Assembly: GCF_028372415.1 (NCBI RefSeq)
Contig: NC_092872.1
Span: 549,751,205-549,815,204, forward strand
Length of the DNA: 64,000 nt
Direction of reading: 5' to 3'
From: Notamacropus eugenii
Taxonomy: Eukaryota > Chordata > Mammalia > Diprotodontia > Macropodidae
Position numbers and translations under genes: made by a program. How positions within the stretch are numbered: position 1 is the first letter of the stretch; the number at the start of each line of letters is the position of its first letter. The notes beneath the pieces were generated by a model. It worked only from the letters and a program-made list of their open reading frames with translations, was not told the origin of the DNA and did not search any database. Shown piece after piece: positions 47,301 to 60,852 of the stretch.

Positions 47301-50300
47301 TTTCATTTTTGATATTGATAATTTGGTTTTCTTTCTTTTTTTAATCAAATTGACCAAAGGTTCATCAATTCATTGTTTTTTTTATAAAACCAATTCTTAG
47401 TTTTATTAGTTTAATAGTTTTCTTCCAGATTTCATTAATCTCTCCTGTTGGTTTTCAGTATTTCTAATTTGGTTTATACTTGGGGATTTTCAATTTGTTC
47501 TCTTTCTAGCTTTTTCAGCTGCAGGCCCAATTCACTGATCTCCTCTTTCTCTATTTTATTCATGTAGGTGTTCAATGACATAAAATTTCCCCTAAGAACT
47601 GCTTTTGCAGCATCCCATAAATTTTCATAGATTGTCTCATTATTTTCATTCCCTTGAATGAAGTTGTTTATTGATTTGTTGTTTAACCAACTCATTCTTT
47701 AGGATTAGATTATCTAGTTTCCAATTAATTTTTGATCTATCTTTGCATGGCCTTTTGTTACATATAATTTTTTTTGCATTATGATCTGAGAAGGATGTAT
47801 TAATAACTATCTCTGCCTTTCTGCACTGGACTGTGAGGTTTTCATGCCTGAGAACATGGTAAATTTTTGTATATGTGACATATACTGCTGAGAGTATATG
47901 TGCCATATATTCCTTTCTATCCCCATTCAGTTTTCTCCAGAGATCTATCATATCTACCTTATCTAGAGTTTTATTCACCTCCTTAACTTCTTTTTTGTTT
48001 ATTTTGAGGTTAGATTTATCAAGTTCAGAGAGGGGGAGGTTGAGGTCCCCCACTAGTATAGTTTTGCTTTCTATTTTTTCCTGTAACTCCCTTGACTTCT
48101 CCTCTAAGAATCTGGATGCTATACTACTTGGAGCATATGTTTAGCAATGACATTGCTTCATTGTCTATGGTGCCTTTTAGCAGGATATAGTTTCCTTCCT
48201 TATCTCTTTTCATTAGATCTATTTCTGCTTTTGCTTTGTCTGAGATTAGGATTGCTACCCCTGAATCCTTTACATCAGCTGAAGCTGATGTAAATGTAAA
48301 TAATATGTTCTGCTCCAACCTTTTAACTTTACCCTGTGTGTATCCCCCTTTTTCAAATGTGTTTCTTGTAAACAAGATATAGTTGGATTATTATTTTTAA
48401 TCCATTCTGCTATCTGCCTCTGTTTTGTGGGAGAGTTCATTCCATTCATATTCGTGGTTATGATTACTATCTGTCTTTCCTTCCATCTTCTTTCCCCCCA
48501 TTTATGCTTTTAGTTCTCCCTTCTCCCTTCCCTTACACAATAGTTTTAATTTTTGATCACCATCTCCCTGTCTTCACTCCCTTCTTAGCCCCCCTCCCTT
48601 TATTTCCCCTTTTCCCTGACTACTTCTTCTCTCCCTTTTAGCCTCCCCTCCTTTTTTTCCCATTTTCCGTCCTACTGCCTATATAGTTAGATTTCTGTAC
48701 TTAGCTGAGTTTGTTGTTCCCTCTTTGAACGAAATCAGATGAGAATAAATCTCAAACAGTGTTCATCTCTCACCTCTCTTTCCCTCTACTGTAATGTTTT
48801 TGTGCCTCTTCCTGTGATATAATTTACCTTTTTCTGCCTCCTTCCCACATCTCCTGTTACAATCCCTTTGCACTCTTAAGTCACATTTTTATCATCCCAA
48901 CATTTAATTTATACTCACTCTCTCTATGTATATCCATCCTTTTAAAATATCATAATATAAAATTCTCAAGATCAACAAGTATCATCTTTCCTTATAGGGA
49001 TGTCCTATATCAAGTTTGTCCATATCGAGAAACAAGTTCTTCTTTTCCCCTGTTTACCTTTTTATGGCTCTCTTGGGACTTGTGTTTGAAGATCGAATTT
49101 TTTATTGAGCTCTGGTCTTTTTATCAGGAAGGTCTGGAAATCCCTTATTTCATTGTATGTCCAGCTCCTTGCCTAAAATATTATGATCAATTTTGCTGGG
49201 TAATTGATCCTTGGTTGTAGTCCCAGCTCCTTTGACTTATGGAATATCATATTCCAATCCCTCCATTTTTTTAATGTAGAAGCTGCAAGGTCCTGTGTGA
49301 TCCTGACTGTAGTTCCTCCATATTTGAATCGATTCTTTCTGGCTGCCTACAGTATTTTCTCCTTCACTTGATAGTTCTGGAATTTGGCAAAGATATTCCT
49401 TTGTGTTTGCAGTTTGGGATCCCTTTCAGGAGATGATTGGTGGATTCTTTGAATGACTATTTTGCCCTCTGGATCTAGGAGCTCTGAGCAGTTTTCCCTG
49501 ATGATTTCTTGGAAGATACTGTCCAGGCTCTTTTTTTCATCATGGCTTTCTGGTAGACCAATAATTCTTACATTTTCTCTCCTGGATCTACATTCCAGGT
49601 CAGCTGTTTTTCCAATGAGATATTTTACATTTTCTTCTATTTTTTCATTCTTTAGATTCTGTTTGATTCTTAATATCTCATAGAGTCATTAGCTTCTACT
49701 TGCTCAATTCTAATTTTTAACAAAATTGTTTTCTTCAGTTAACTTCTGCATCTTCTTTTCCATCTGTTCAATTGTTCCTTTTAAGGAGTTATTTTCTCCA
49801 GTTAGTTTTTGTATTTCATTTTCCATTTGTCTAATTTTCCCAGTTAGTTTTTGTATTTCCTTTTCCATTTGTCTAATTTTCCTTTTAAATTCTTGTGATT
49901 TCTTTATTCACATTTTTAAAATCATTGGCCAGTTTTCTTCTACTTCTCTAATTTGGCTTTTAAAATCCTTCTCAAGCTCTTCCAAGAATCCTCTTTGGGC
50001 TTGAGACCACATTCCCTTCATATTCCCTTCTGAAGTTTCAGATGGGAGTACAATATCAATGCTGACCTCTTTAGTATTCATCTTTTGGTCCTTGTCCCCA
50101 CAGAAAGATTCTGTGGTGTTTTCTTTTCTGGTTTGCTTCTTGCTCATGATGATCACCCTTTTCCTGACTTTTAAAGTGGATCTCTGATTCTGGGGCACAG
50201 GGGGCTCTGTCTCACTGTTCTTGTGCTTAGAATTTGAGGTCTCTGGTTCTTTCAGCTAGAAGCAAAACTGCTGCAGCTTACCTGGTGCTGAGTTGGCTGC

Positions 50301-50481
50301 TGTGCCAAAGCAGAGGCCAGGTGAAGTCTTTCTGAATGTCCCTGGAGTTACTCTGGAGTTAGCGGCATTAAGTGTGGGGGAGGGGTGGTCTGGCCACAGG
50401 AGGCCTCCTTTGCTGAGCTAGAGCACAGACAGGCTCAGTGTTTGATGAACCCTGTCTGTGCTCATGTCTTCCCAATGCGCA
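44318..50481 (-). mobile_element. L1, nearly full length, antisense (3' part of composite)
   Basis: From the poly-T (44318) leftmost: 3' UTR to about 44840, then ORF2 C-terminus, RT ([20 protein letters not shown] at 46700-46640) and endonuclease (GDLNLPLSELDKSNLKINKK near 48050). ORF1 is read near 50145-49730 (MSKKQTRKENTTESFCGDKD) and more brokenly to about 49100. About 330 nt of 5' UTR end near 50481. Frameshifts and stops in both ORFs. Confidence 0.85.
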
Positions 50482-53439
50482 TCCCATTGATTTCCAGTTC
50501 TTGGCCACCACAAAGAGAGCTGCTATAAATATTTTTGTACATGTGGGACCCTTTCTCATTTTTATGATCTCTTTGGGATACAGTCCTAGAAGTGATATTG
50601 CTGGGTCAAAGAGTATGCACATTTTTGTAGCCCTTTGGGCATACTTTCAAATTGCTCTCCAGAATGGTTGAATCAGCTCACAGCTCCACCAACAATGAAT
50701 TAGTGTTCCAACTCTCCCACATCTTCTCCAACATTTATCATCTTCCTGTTTTGCCATGTTAGCCAATCTGATAGATATGATGTAGTACCTCAGAGTTGAT
50801 TTGTACCTCTCTAATCAATAGTGATTTAGAGCATTTTTTCATATGACTAGAGATAGCTTTAATTTCTTCCTCTGAAAACTGCCTGTTCATGTCCTTTGAC
50901 CATTTATCAATTGGGGAATGACTTGTACTCCTGTACATTTGACTCAGTTCTCTATACATTTTAGAAATGAGGCCTTTATCACAGACACTAGTTGCAAAAA
51001 TTCTTTCCCAGTTTTCTGCTTCCTTTCTAATCTTGGTTGCATTGGGATTGTTTATGCAAACACTTTTCAATTAAATGTAATCCAAATTACCCATTTTGCC
51101 TTCATAATGTTCCCTATCTCGTGTTTAGTCATAAATTTCTCCATTCTCCATAAATCTGACAAATACACTATTCCTTCCTCCCCTAATTTGTTTATAATAT
51201 CAATCTTTATACTCAGATCATATATCCATTTGGTCTTTATTCTTGTATACGATGTCAGGCATTGGTCTATGCCCAGTTTCTGCCATACTGTTATGCAGTT
51301 TTCCCAGCAGTTTTAGTAAAACAGTGAGTTTATTCCAGAAGCTGGGGTCCTTGAGTTTATCAAACAGTAGATTGTCATATTCTTTGACTACTGTGTCTTG
51401 AATACCTAACCTATTCCACTGGTCTACCCCTATATTTCTTAGCCAGTACCAAGTGGTTTTGATGATTGCTGTATTATAATACAATTTGAGATCTGGTAGG
51501 GCTAGGCCACCTTCCCTACCATTTCTTTCCATTAGTTCCATTGATATTATGGACATTTTGTTCTTCCAGATGAATTTTGATTATTATTTTTTCTAGTTCC
51601 AGAAAATAATTATCTGGTAGTTTGATTGGTATGGCCCTGAAGAAGTAATTAATTTAGATATAACTGTCATTTTTATTAAATTAGCTCAGCCTACCCATGA
51701 GCAACTGATGTTTTTCTTAGATCTGACTTCATTTGTGTGAAAAGTGTTTTGTAATTGTGTTCATAGAGTTCCTGGGTTTGTTTTGGCAGGAAGACTCCCA
51801 GATATTTTATAGTGCCTACCCTAGCTTTAAATGGAATTTTTTTTTCTATCTCTTGCTGTTGGTCTTTGTTAGTAATATATAGAAATGCAGATGATTTATC
51901 TGGGTTTATTTTATAACCTGCAACTTTGCCAAAGTTATTATTTCAAGAAGTTTTTCACTTAGTTCTCTGGAATTCTCTAAGTATATCATCATATCATCTG
52001 CAAAGAGTGATAACTTAGTTTCTTCTTTGCTTATTCTTTTTCCTTCAATTTCTTTTTCTTCTCTTATTGCTAAAGCTAACATTTCTAGTACCATACTGAA
52101 TAACAGTGGTGATAATGGATATCCTTGTTTCACCTCTGATCTTACTGGAAATGCATTACATATAATACTTGCTAATGGTTTTAGGTAGATACTGCTTATT
52201 ATTTTATGGAAGGTTCCATTTATTCCTATGCTCTCCAGTATTTTCAATAGGAATGGCTGTTGTATTTTGTCAAAAGCTTTTTCTGAATCTATTGAGATAA
52301 TCATATGGTTTTTGTTAGTTTTGTTGTTGATATGATCAATAATGCTGATAGTTTTCCCAATATTGAAACAGCCCTGCATTCCTGGTATAAATCCTACCTG
52401 ATCATAATGTATTCTTCTCATGATAAGTTGCTGTATTCTTTTTGCTAATACCTTATTTAAAATTCTTCTATCTATATTCATTAGAGAAATTGGTCTATAA
52501 TTTTCTTTCTTTGTTTTGGCTCTTCCTGGTTTAGGTGTCAGAATCATCTTTGTATCACAGAAAGAATTTGGTAGGACTCCTTCTTCCCCAATTTTCCCAA
52601 ATAGTCTATATAGTATTGGAATTAATTGTTCTTGAAATATTTGATTGAATTCACTTGCAAATCCATTTGGCCCTGGAGATTTTTTCCTAGGGAGTTCACT
52701 GATGCCTTGTTCAATTTCTTTTTCTGAGATGGGGTTATTTAACTATTCAACTTCCTCTTCTGTTAATCTGGGCAATTTATATTTTTTAAAATATTCATCC
52801 ATCTCATTTAGATTGTCAAATTTATGGGTATTCAGTTGGGCAAAGTAATTTCTAATAATTGTTTTAATTTCCTCCTCATTGGAGGTGAGTTCACTCTTTT
52901 CATTTTTGATACTGGTAATATGGTTTTCATTCTTTTTTTAAATTAAATTGACCAACGGTTTATCAATTTTATTGTTTTTTTCATAAAACCAACTGTTAGT
53001 TTTATTTACTAGATCAGTAGTTTTCTTAATTTCAATTTTATTAATCTTTCCTTTGGTTTTCAGTATTTCTAATTTGGTATTTACTTGGGGATTTTCAATT
53101 TTTTTTTCTAGTTTTCTTAGGTGCATGCCCATTTTACTGATCTCCTCTTCCTCTATTTTATTCATGTAGGCATTCAATGATATAAAACTTCCCATAAAAA
53201 CTGCTTTTGCAGCATCCCATACATTCTGGTAGGTTATCTCATTATTGTCATTCTCTTGAATGAAGTTGTTGATTGTTTCTCCAATTTGTTGTTTAGCCCA
53301 CTTATTCTTTAGGATTTAGTTTACTTAGTTTCCAATCAATTTTCGGTTTATCTTTCCATGGCCTTTTATTACATATAATTTTTATTGCATTATGATCTGA
53401 CAAGGATGCATTGACTATCTCTGCCTTTCAGCACTGGAT
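50482..53439 (-). mobile_element. L1 ORF2 segment, antisense (5' part of composite)
   Basis: A second partial ORF2 placed head-on to the 5' UTR of the neighbouring L1. It runs from the endonuclease C-terminus (5' truncation at 53439 after 'gcactggat') through RT ([50 protein letters not shown]; open for 213 codons at 52547-51906) to the C-terminal domain, where it breaks at about 50482. It lacks a 3' end. Confidence 0.85.
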
Positions 53440-53453
53440 CAGTAAAGATATTT
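53440..53453. repeat. Target-site duplication, right copy (composite L1)
   Basis: 'cagtaaagatattt', starting exactly where L1 homology ends. Confidence 0.65.
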
Positions 53454-54404
53454 GAAAATAGAAAGTACTAATTAGGGCCCAGAAAAAAAGGAACTTAGAA
53501 ACATTAAGTACAGTATGGAGTAAGTTAGTGAAATGAGAATAGGCTGGCCCTATATTATCGAGGGCCTTGTATACAATTTTGGTTTTATTCTGTAGACAAT
53601 GTCAAGCTGCCAATTTTATTTTTATCAGTTGTCAACTTTTTAAAAAACTGGTTTGAGATATAATGATTAGGATATAATTTATTACCTTTTTCTGTTGGGC
53701 AGGATAATAATGGATAGACATAAATTTTTATTTTGGCATTGTCAGTATAATACCAAAGATGAAGGCACTCCAATGATAAACTCATGTTATTTCAAGTATT
53801 CTTTCCTGGTACAGTGGGCACTCAAAAATATTTTTGAATGAATAAATTAGGGAAGTATTGGTTTGTGCAGTACACATGAATAAGATTATTTTACATAGTA
53901 GATGTGCTTTAAACTAAACAGAAATTGAAAAAAAATCAAAGGAATATCTTTAGCTAGTTAGGAGAAAGAAATTACCACACACCACCGTTTAGCTTGTGAT
54001 ACTATGGAAGTTAAATACTAAAAGTAGAAATTATTTACTAATAACTGATTATCTATACGGCCTTTTAAAAATAAGAGAATACTCTAAACACCCAAGATTT
54101 CATTGGTATTTGTCCTTCCTGCAGCAGGGCAGATCATTATCTCCTCTTTACTTAGAAGGCCAACTTCACTATTGCTGTAAAATTATTTATTATCTAGGAG
54201 CCAACTCTCTGGTAATGAGCCTCTCTAAACTTTGCTTGGGTGAGATGTGAAATATGCCACTGAGCTACTGCTTCAAACCTTTCCAGCTTGCAAGACTTGA
54301 GTTCTTACTGTAGTAGCATAGGTTTCAAGAACCCAAGGTTATTTCTCTACCATGATGAGTCAGAGTATGACTTTCATAAAGAATAATATATAACAGAAAT
54401 AACA
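53454..54404. other. Inferred ASAP2 last intron, L3-like fragment only
   Basis: An L3-like block lies at about 53510-53625 ('gagggccttgtatac', 'ttattctgtagacaatg'). The rest is unique AT-rich sequence without an exon that I can support. Confidence 0.4.
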
Positions 54405-54600
54405 AGAGTAAAAAAATTGATTTGGAAGGGACCTTACAGGTCATTTAGTCCACATACCTTTCCCTTAACACTTCCCATAATACAGATCAATAAACAGAAA
54501 AGTTTGCTGATATGCCTGCAGTCAAAACACTAGTAAGTGGCCAAGACAGGACTCAAACCCAATTCTAGGGCAAATCCCCTTAGATGGATCTGTGATCTCA
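54405..54600 (+). repeat. MIR/THER core-SINE
   Basis: 'ttggaagggaccttacaggtc' at about 54420, 'acactagtaagtggccaag', 'aggactcaaacccaattc'. Confidence 0.65.
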
Positions 54601-55189
54601 TTGAAGTAGGTACATGGTGCAGATCACTTTCTTACTCGATGATTCTTATCCCTGCCTTCTGAGAAATTCTTTACTGAGGATCCATCTAATATATCTGAGG
54701 CCTTCCAAGAGGTCTCTGAAAGTTCCATAGGTTCTCCTCTAACAATCTGGCTGGAGAGCTTTATTTTTTTCTTTCTCATTCCATCTGTTTCCTGGATAGT
54801 ATAAGTCACTAGGGACAATATGCTAGTCAATAAACAACCAACACATAACTTCATTGCCTTTTTCAGTCTTCTATACTTTATTCTGTGAGTTCTACAATTC
54901 AGAACCATGAAGCTCAACAAGAATACTAATGTTAAAAAAGACAGCAGCTCATGACCACTGAAAAGGGATTTACAATCTCCCAAATGCAATTTAGCCAGCT
55001 TTCATCTTTCTACTTAATTCTGCATTCAACTCACTATCCTTCTGCAATACTGTGCAAGATAACTGTTCTAATGGACTACTTCAATAAACTGTCCAGATGA
55101 TTACAGGTAACAGTGTGGAAAATAGGCATTTTTCTTCTACTTAGTTTGTCATATGTGGATTATTAGGTCAAACTCTTTTGAGTGGTTAT
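54601..55189. other. Intronic, unassigned
   Basis: A minus-strand open frame (54989-54624) with two hydrophobic stretches exists but has no ATG start and resembles nothing I know. It is treated as chance. Confidence 0.35.
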
Positions 55190-56000
55190 CTCATTAAAGA
55201 GAACACCTTGGGGCTTAATGCAATCAACACAACAACATAACACATAATGTAATCTGCCAACAGATTTGATGAATGGTTTTTCTGATTTGAGGAATGATAC
55301 CATTTCTTTCCTACCTGGATCTTACCTGAAAATGGCAAATAACTAACAAGTACAACTCCCCTATGTTATGCCTTGCTTGATAATAATAATCATAGGATCA
55401 CTGAAGAAAGATTATTTTTGTGGTTGTATCAAAGGATCTTTCAGATAATTTCAATATACACCTGAGAAAAACCTCACTGGAGGAGAGTCTTAAGAATTGC
55501 CTTTTCCTCTAGGAAGTTAAATGCCTGTTTATAATCAGTAAATGCTGTGGGATCTTAACGTCTTTAAATTTTTTAGACAATAGCAGAACCATGAAGATGT
55601 GGTCAGCTGTAGAAATAATTTGAGCGAGTCTGCCTGGTCCTTTCTCATACTTTCATCACGACTAATCTTGATATCTGTATAGATTTTCTCACAAGGATTT
55701 CATAGATGTGAGCAAGCAGACATATGGATACCTATGTGAATTTGATCCTTGGTGAATGATGCCTGTGAACTTTTTTCCCCAATTATTTAGTATCTTCCCA
55801 TCTTTCAAAGCTATCTTGAAAATTGATCTTTGAATGTTTTCAAAACTAGTATCTAGTAGATTTCATATACACTTGTATACACAGTCTATTTTAACTACTC
55901 TTCCCCTTTTGGTCTGTAGTATGATTTCGACTTTCTCATGTGACAAACACATCAGGATATGGTAGTTCCTGTCACTGGGGATGTTTATTATAGAAACACT
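55190..56000 (-). mobile_element. Very degenerate non-LTR retrotransposon RT (antisense)
   Basis: The minus strand shows a decayed 'TDYKQAFNFLE' (RT motif of the xDYxKAF type) near 55550-55510, followed by an ILKTLLQ-type stretch. It resembles R4/RTE-like RT relics. Family and limits are uncertain. Confidence 0.4.
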
Positions 56001-56094
56001 GAAGGATTCACTCTTATTTTTCATCTCTCTGTTGTCTTTCCAGTTTTACTTCTTAATGCTTTTAGAATGATCTGGCAAAATTGAGTCTTGCATT

Positions 56095-56250
56095 GTTTTT
56101 TGTCACGCCACTGGATTTTGATGATTCTGGAAAAGGCTGAAATCTTTGTGCAATTCTGCCTCACTTAAATTTAATTCATGTACAACTCATCACCTATGAT
56201 GTCATGAGGTCATTTCTTAGAAAATGAAGCATGAACAGCAACATTAGAAG
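56095..56250 (+). repeat. RTE-derived SINE fragment
   Basis: 'tgcaattctgcctcacttaaat' followed by 'tgatgtcatgaggtc'. The same module is at 11265-11340 in the RTE. Confidence 0.6.
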
Positions 56251-57254
56251 TGTTATTTGCAATCTTTCACCATCTTCCATAAGGTTTTGTAAATGAATTT
56301 AAATTTACAGCATAAACTAGTTTTCCTTGGCTGCTAGGTTTCTCCACTTAGTTCAGCAAAGATTAAATATTATTCACGCGCTAAGGGGGGCTTCAAGGAT
56401 GTTTTGGCCTCTTCGCTTCATATGGGTAAAGTTTCTGTAGGAAATGGAGCTAGTACACATCGATGTCTTCTCCTTTAGCCATTTCTCATTATTTTTTGTT
56501 GTCAGTAGCTTTTTTACGTAGATCAAGACTGAGCTGCTTCATCTATACCTGGCCATCTCTTCTTACCTTTATCCCTATAACAGTACTGACTTAAGACCTT
56601 TGCTGTAACTAGTTAATGCTCTAATAGAACAAAGCTGTCAAGATACAGTCAAATTCATTTTGTATTACTGTTTGGGGTTTGCCAAATTTAGTACCTTCAA
56701 ACTTTCTCTGATAAAATAATCATGATATAGAGGAAAAAAGCTTCCAAGAAATGTGCAAGTTTTTGGTTTCACTTGTTTCTTAATCCTGAATCTTATTTTC
56801 CATTGCCATCCTCTATGAATTTTTGCATGGATGCTACCATGTATTAATTCCATTTGAAGGACTTAGTTTTTCATACAATCTCTACCTGTTCCATCCTTTA
56901 CAAAGGATGGTATGTATGCTGCAATTTTCTTCATAGTGCTTTTTGCTCCTTACATTTATGTAACTAAAGTACATTACAAGAGTAGAAGAGTAATTTTTAA
57001 AAACTGATAAGTCTATTTTGATAATTGGATCGTTTTATAATCCCACCTATTTTATTTTATGCATTTAAAAAATTATTCTGAGGAGTCCATAGGATACCAG
57101 ATTGTTGAAGAGGCCCATGAAAAATTAAACACAAAATGAGCAAGTGTTAACTCTTGTTGCTTTTAAACAAAAAATAAACGCCTTTATTTGCTTTTTTAGG
57201 AAGAACACATAAATCAGTTTTTACATTTAACCATAATTTACATCTTCTGGTTTA
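56251..57254. other. Inferred ASAP2 last intron, nothing recognised
   Basis: AT-rich sequence with no exon or repeat that I can name. Confidence 0.35.
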
Positions 57255-57560
57255 TAGTAAGGATGTCAATGGTGATCCCCACCTGGATCAGTGCCTTCTC
57301 CAGGCAGAGGCATTTGTGCAGAACAACAAAACTACGAATTGTTCTGTGCAGGCTTAACCAAGATGGACAGATCATAGTGGAGAGTTCTGACAAAAGAAGA
57401 TTCACTGGAAAAGGAAATGACAAACCACTTTGTCTCTGCCAAGAAAAACATCACCAGATGGTCAATACAGAAATCATATTTGATCATATACTTTCCAGCC
57501 AAAAATGGAGAAGCTCTATTCAGTCAGTTAAAATAAGACCTGGAGCTGACTGTGGCTCAG
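57255..57560 (+). repeat. RTE-type SINE/LINE fragment
   Basis: Contains 'tcactggaaaaggaaatgac' and 'tctgccaagaaaaacatc', a module common in marsupial RTE-related repeats. Confidence 0.5.
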
Positions 57561-57699
57561 ATGATGAGGTTATTTAAAAATTCAGATTTAAATTGGAAAA
57601 AGTAGGGAAAACAATCAGAACATACAAATATGGCCTAAATATATATGAACATAAAGTGGAGGTAATAGATTTAAGGGATTAGATCTGGGACATAGAGTG

Positions 57700-58165
57700 C
57701 TTGAAGAACTGTAACACAATAATCCTTCTTTTATTCTAAGATTAACCCTTCCATTTATGCTTCCATCAGTTCTACCCTTCTTATACACCACTCTCCCCAT
57801 CCCCAATACTCTTTAATTCAGTGACACTGGACTACTTTCTGTTCTTTGAACAAGACATTCTAAGTCCAGACTTAGAATTTTCATGCATGGAAATGCTCTC
57901 CCTCTTCATCTCTGCTTCCTTCAAGTACCAGCTAAAATATCACCTTCTACAGGAAGCCTTTCCTACTCTCTTAATTCTACTGCTTTGTCTGTTATTTTCA
58001 ATTTATCTGGGATACCTTGTTCGTACACAGTTGTTTGCATACTGTCTTCCCCATCAGTTTGTGAGCTTTCTGAGCACAGGGACTGTCTTTTGTCTTTCTT
58101 GGTATTCCCAGTGCTAGTAAAGTGTCTGACTCACAGCTTAATAAATGTTTACTTACTGATTAGAG
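57700..58165 (+). repeat. L2 LINE 3' portion
   Basis: L2 body with 'ctttctgttctttgaacaag' at 57835 and 'ctacaggaagcctttcc' at 57947, then 3' end 'tgagcacagggactgtc' at 58071 and 'cttaataaatgttta' at 58137. Confidence 0.75.
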
Positions 58166-58169
58166 ATCA

Positions 58170-59500
58170 CATTTTCCAATTTAAATTTTCAATGGCTAGC
58201 TATATACAACCCGTCAGTTTAGCTTTTTACGTCCTCTGCAAATTGGTTCCAACTTCACTTTCTAGCACATTAGTCTACTTTACACTTCATGTTCCAGCCA
58301 AACTAGACTAAATGTTTTTCAAATTTAACAGGTTATTTCCTACCTCCACACAGTTGCATAAGCTGTCTCTGAAGCCTAGACTATATTCTCTTCTCATTTC
58401 TATTTAAGTTCTTCCTTCACAACCAAGTTCACATACCTCTCCATCTTCAAGTCTGGCCTGATTAACCCAAATGAAAGTATACTATCCTTCCACAAATTTT
58501 CCTAGAGTATTTTGGTTTTCTCCCTAGCCTCCATCAAATCTTAACTTTTTATACAATTATCTATATAAATTGTATCCTTCCTCCACTTTCCACAACTTGC
58601 TATCATATAAGCTATTTAAGGAGAGAACATCCTTTTTTAACACAAGAAACTCAGTATTTGATAGACTCTTAATAAATGTCTGCTGAATTCATTTGATATC
58701 CTTTTCTCCCCTGGCGTCCAGGACACTGGAACACTTTGATGGCTCTCCTTCTTCTCCAACTACTTTTTCCAGTCTTTTTCTGAATCTTTCTCCTCCTTTT
58801 CTCATTCCTTGGAAGGTCAGAAGTTCCTCCTGTGGTTCTGTCCTCGGTTCTCATGTTTCTACAGGGATTCTTTGCATGGGGTTTGTGAACCTGGTTTTTA
58901 AAATATTTTGATGACTGTATTTCAATATAATTGCTTTTATTTTAAAAAACTGTGTATTTAAGAACATTATTCAGAGAAATCCCTAGGCTTCACCAGATTG
59001 TCCAGGGGATCTATATCACAAAAAAAATTAAGAACCCCTGCTCTACACTCTCTCCAGTGCAACTCATCTCCTCCCACTTATTCCATAATGACCTCTGGGC
59101 AGACACCTGGCACACAGTAGGTGTTTAATAAATACTTGTTGATTTCTTGCTTTCCAAATTCCTAAGTCCACGTGTTTCTGAGAACTTCAGTTTTATATTT
59201 CCAACAGCTTAGCAGAAAACCCTACGTGCATCTTCAGATGGCATCTCCAATTCTTTGACATCTTTATCCAAACCCACCCCCTTTCAATTTTCCTATTTCT
59301 TGTCATGCAACACTATGAAAATTTTAATTTTAATCTTTCATTATTCCCTCTTCATTGGTTTGCACATTCAATCTGTTGCCAAAACCTGCTAAATGTGCCA
59401 CAACAGTTCTGATCAATTCTCTCTTATTCCAACATCACTAATCTCATCTTTTAAAATTCCTGCCTACAACTCATCTTCCACAGTCTGCCTGTACAACCTG
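58170..59500 (+). repeat. Several L2 LINE fragments
   Basis: L2 body at 58330-58470 with 3' end near 58600-58690 ('ttaataaatgtctgctga'). Another 3' end is at 59060-59145 ('acctggcacacagtaggtg') and L2 body at about 59330-59490. Boundaries are approximate. Confidence 0.55.
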
Positions 59501-60852
59501 AGTATGCTCAAAAAAATTAAGAGTTGAGGTTTCATGACTTATTGTGTAAAAGTATAATGTCTTCCTCCCACCAAATACTGGCTCCACCTACTTTTTCATC
59601 TGTATTTGGTCCTCTATTCCCTCCATAATTCCCTGTTCTCACCCTACCTTTTCTGTTCATGTTTTCCCTCATCTGAAATGGACTCCCATCAAAAGATGCT
59701 TGCTGAAACCTCTCCCTTTCCTTGAGGCCAAGTTTAGATGTCATCAACCTATAACAATAGCTGGTATGTATATAGATCTATAGGGTTTGCAACACACTTT
59801 ACAAATATTATCACATTTTCATAACACTGTGAGGTAGCTGGTGCTATTGTCATCCACATTTTAGAGATGAGGAAACTGAGGCAGAAAGAAATTAAATGAA
59901 ATGCTCAGGGTCACACAGCTATTACCTGAGTGATGCTACATTTTAACTCAGGTTTTCCTGGTGCGTTACTTTCCTCCTTCCACCTGGACGAGATTTCACC
60001 TTCCTCCGATTTCTTCTAGTACTCTGTCTGGATATTTCCTTCCTACATGGCATATTTTACCTAGCATCAGACTTATGTATAGATGCATGATTTCTCTAAT
60101 TATAATCCAACTTCCCTACGGGCAGAGCCAGTCTAGCACCGTGCCTCACACATACCAGATCACAAACAATTGCCTTCTGTTTACATGTCTCTGGGGAAGG
60201 CAAGGACTCCTAACGAAAGACAAGGTACTCAATACCGAACAGAAACTTAACCAGCACTTGTCAGGTAATAATTGCTCGGATGTTTACAGTTCTTTCCGTA
60301 TAAATTCTTCCTCTGGATTCTCAAAAAGAAACCGACCCTGTGAGAGGCGCGGAGTCAGAACCCCTCGCCTTCACGTGGAAGGAAACTCCAGCTCGGCCAA
60401 CTCGGCGGGGGGGGGGGGGGGAGGTCTTTGGCCACCATGTCTTTTAGTCCCCGGTTCACTCGTGGATCACACAAGGCAAACCCTCCTGCCCGCAGGGGAG
60501 ACAGGACAGAGAGGCCCTCAGAGCTCAGTCGGACGAGGGGTGGGGATGACAATGAACACAAAGGGATCTTGCGGCGCAGAGCCACGCAAAATAGTGTCAA
60601 GGCAAGTTTGAGGGAAAAGGCCCTGCCACCAGCGGTGGCCACGGAAGGGATCAGGGAGGGATTCCTGAGCAAAGTGGCTTTTAAGGAAGTGGTAGAGATC
60701 CGCAGGTGAATGAGGCCGAGCCCACAGGCGCGGGCAGAGTGTGGGGCTGGGAGGCCCCGCCTCAGGAGCCCCCGCGGCCTTCCCCGAGGCCTCCCCCGCC
60801 CCCCTCCCCGGGCTCGGCTGCGCGCAGCTTCTCCCTCCCCAGGGCTCCTTAC

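Noticed and set aside
54624..54989. Minus-strand 121-codon frame with two hydrophobic stretches
   Set aside because: No ATG start, no recognised family, no splice context. AT-rich intron sequence gives such frames by chance. Kept only as a note.
57821..58311. Overlapping frames of 98 and 142 codons
   Set aside because: They lie in L2 3' sequence and have neither an L2 protein signature nor a plausible gene structure.
59961..60611. Apparent 216- and 248-codon frames shared by both promoter copies
   Set aside because: They begin at a GTG, overlap intron 1 sequence and a SINE, and change frame at the variable poly-G. They are shared only because the DNA is duplicated.
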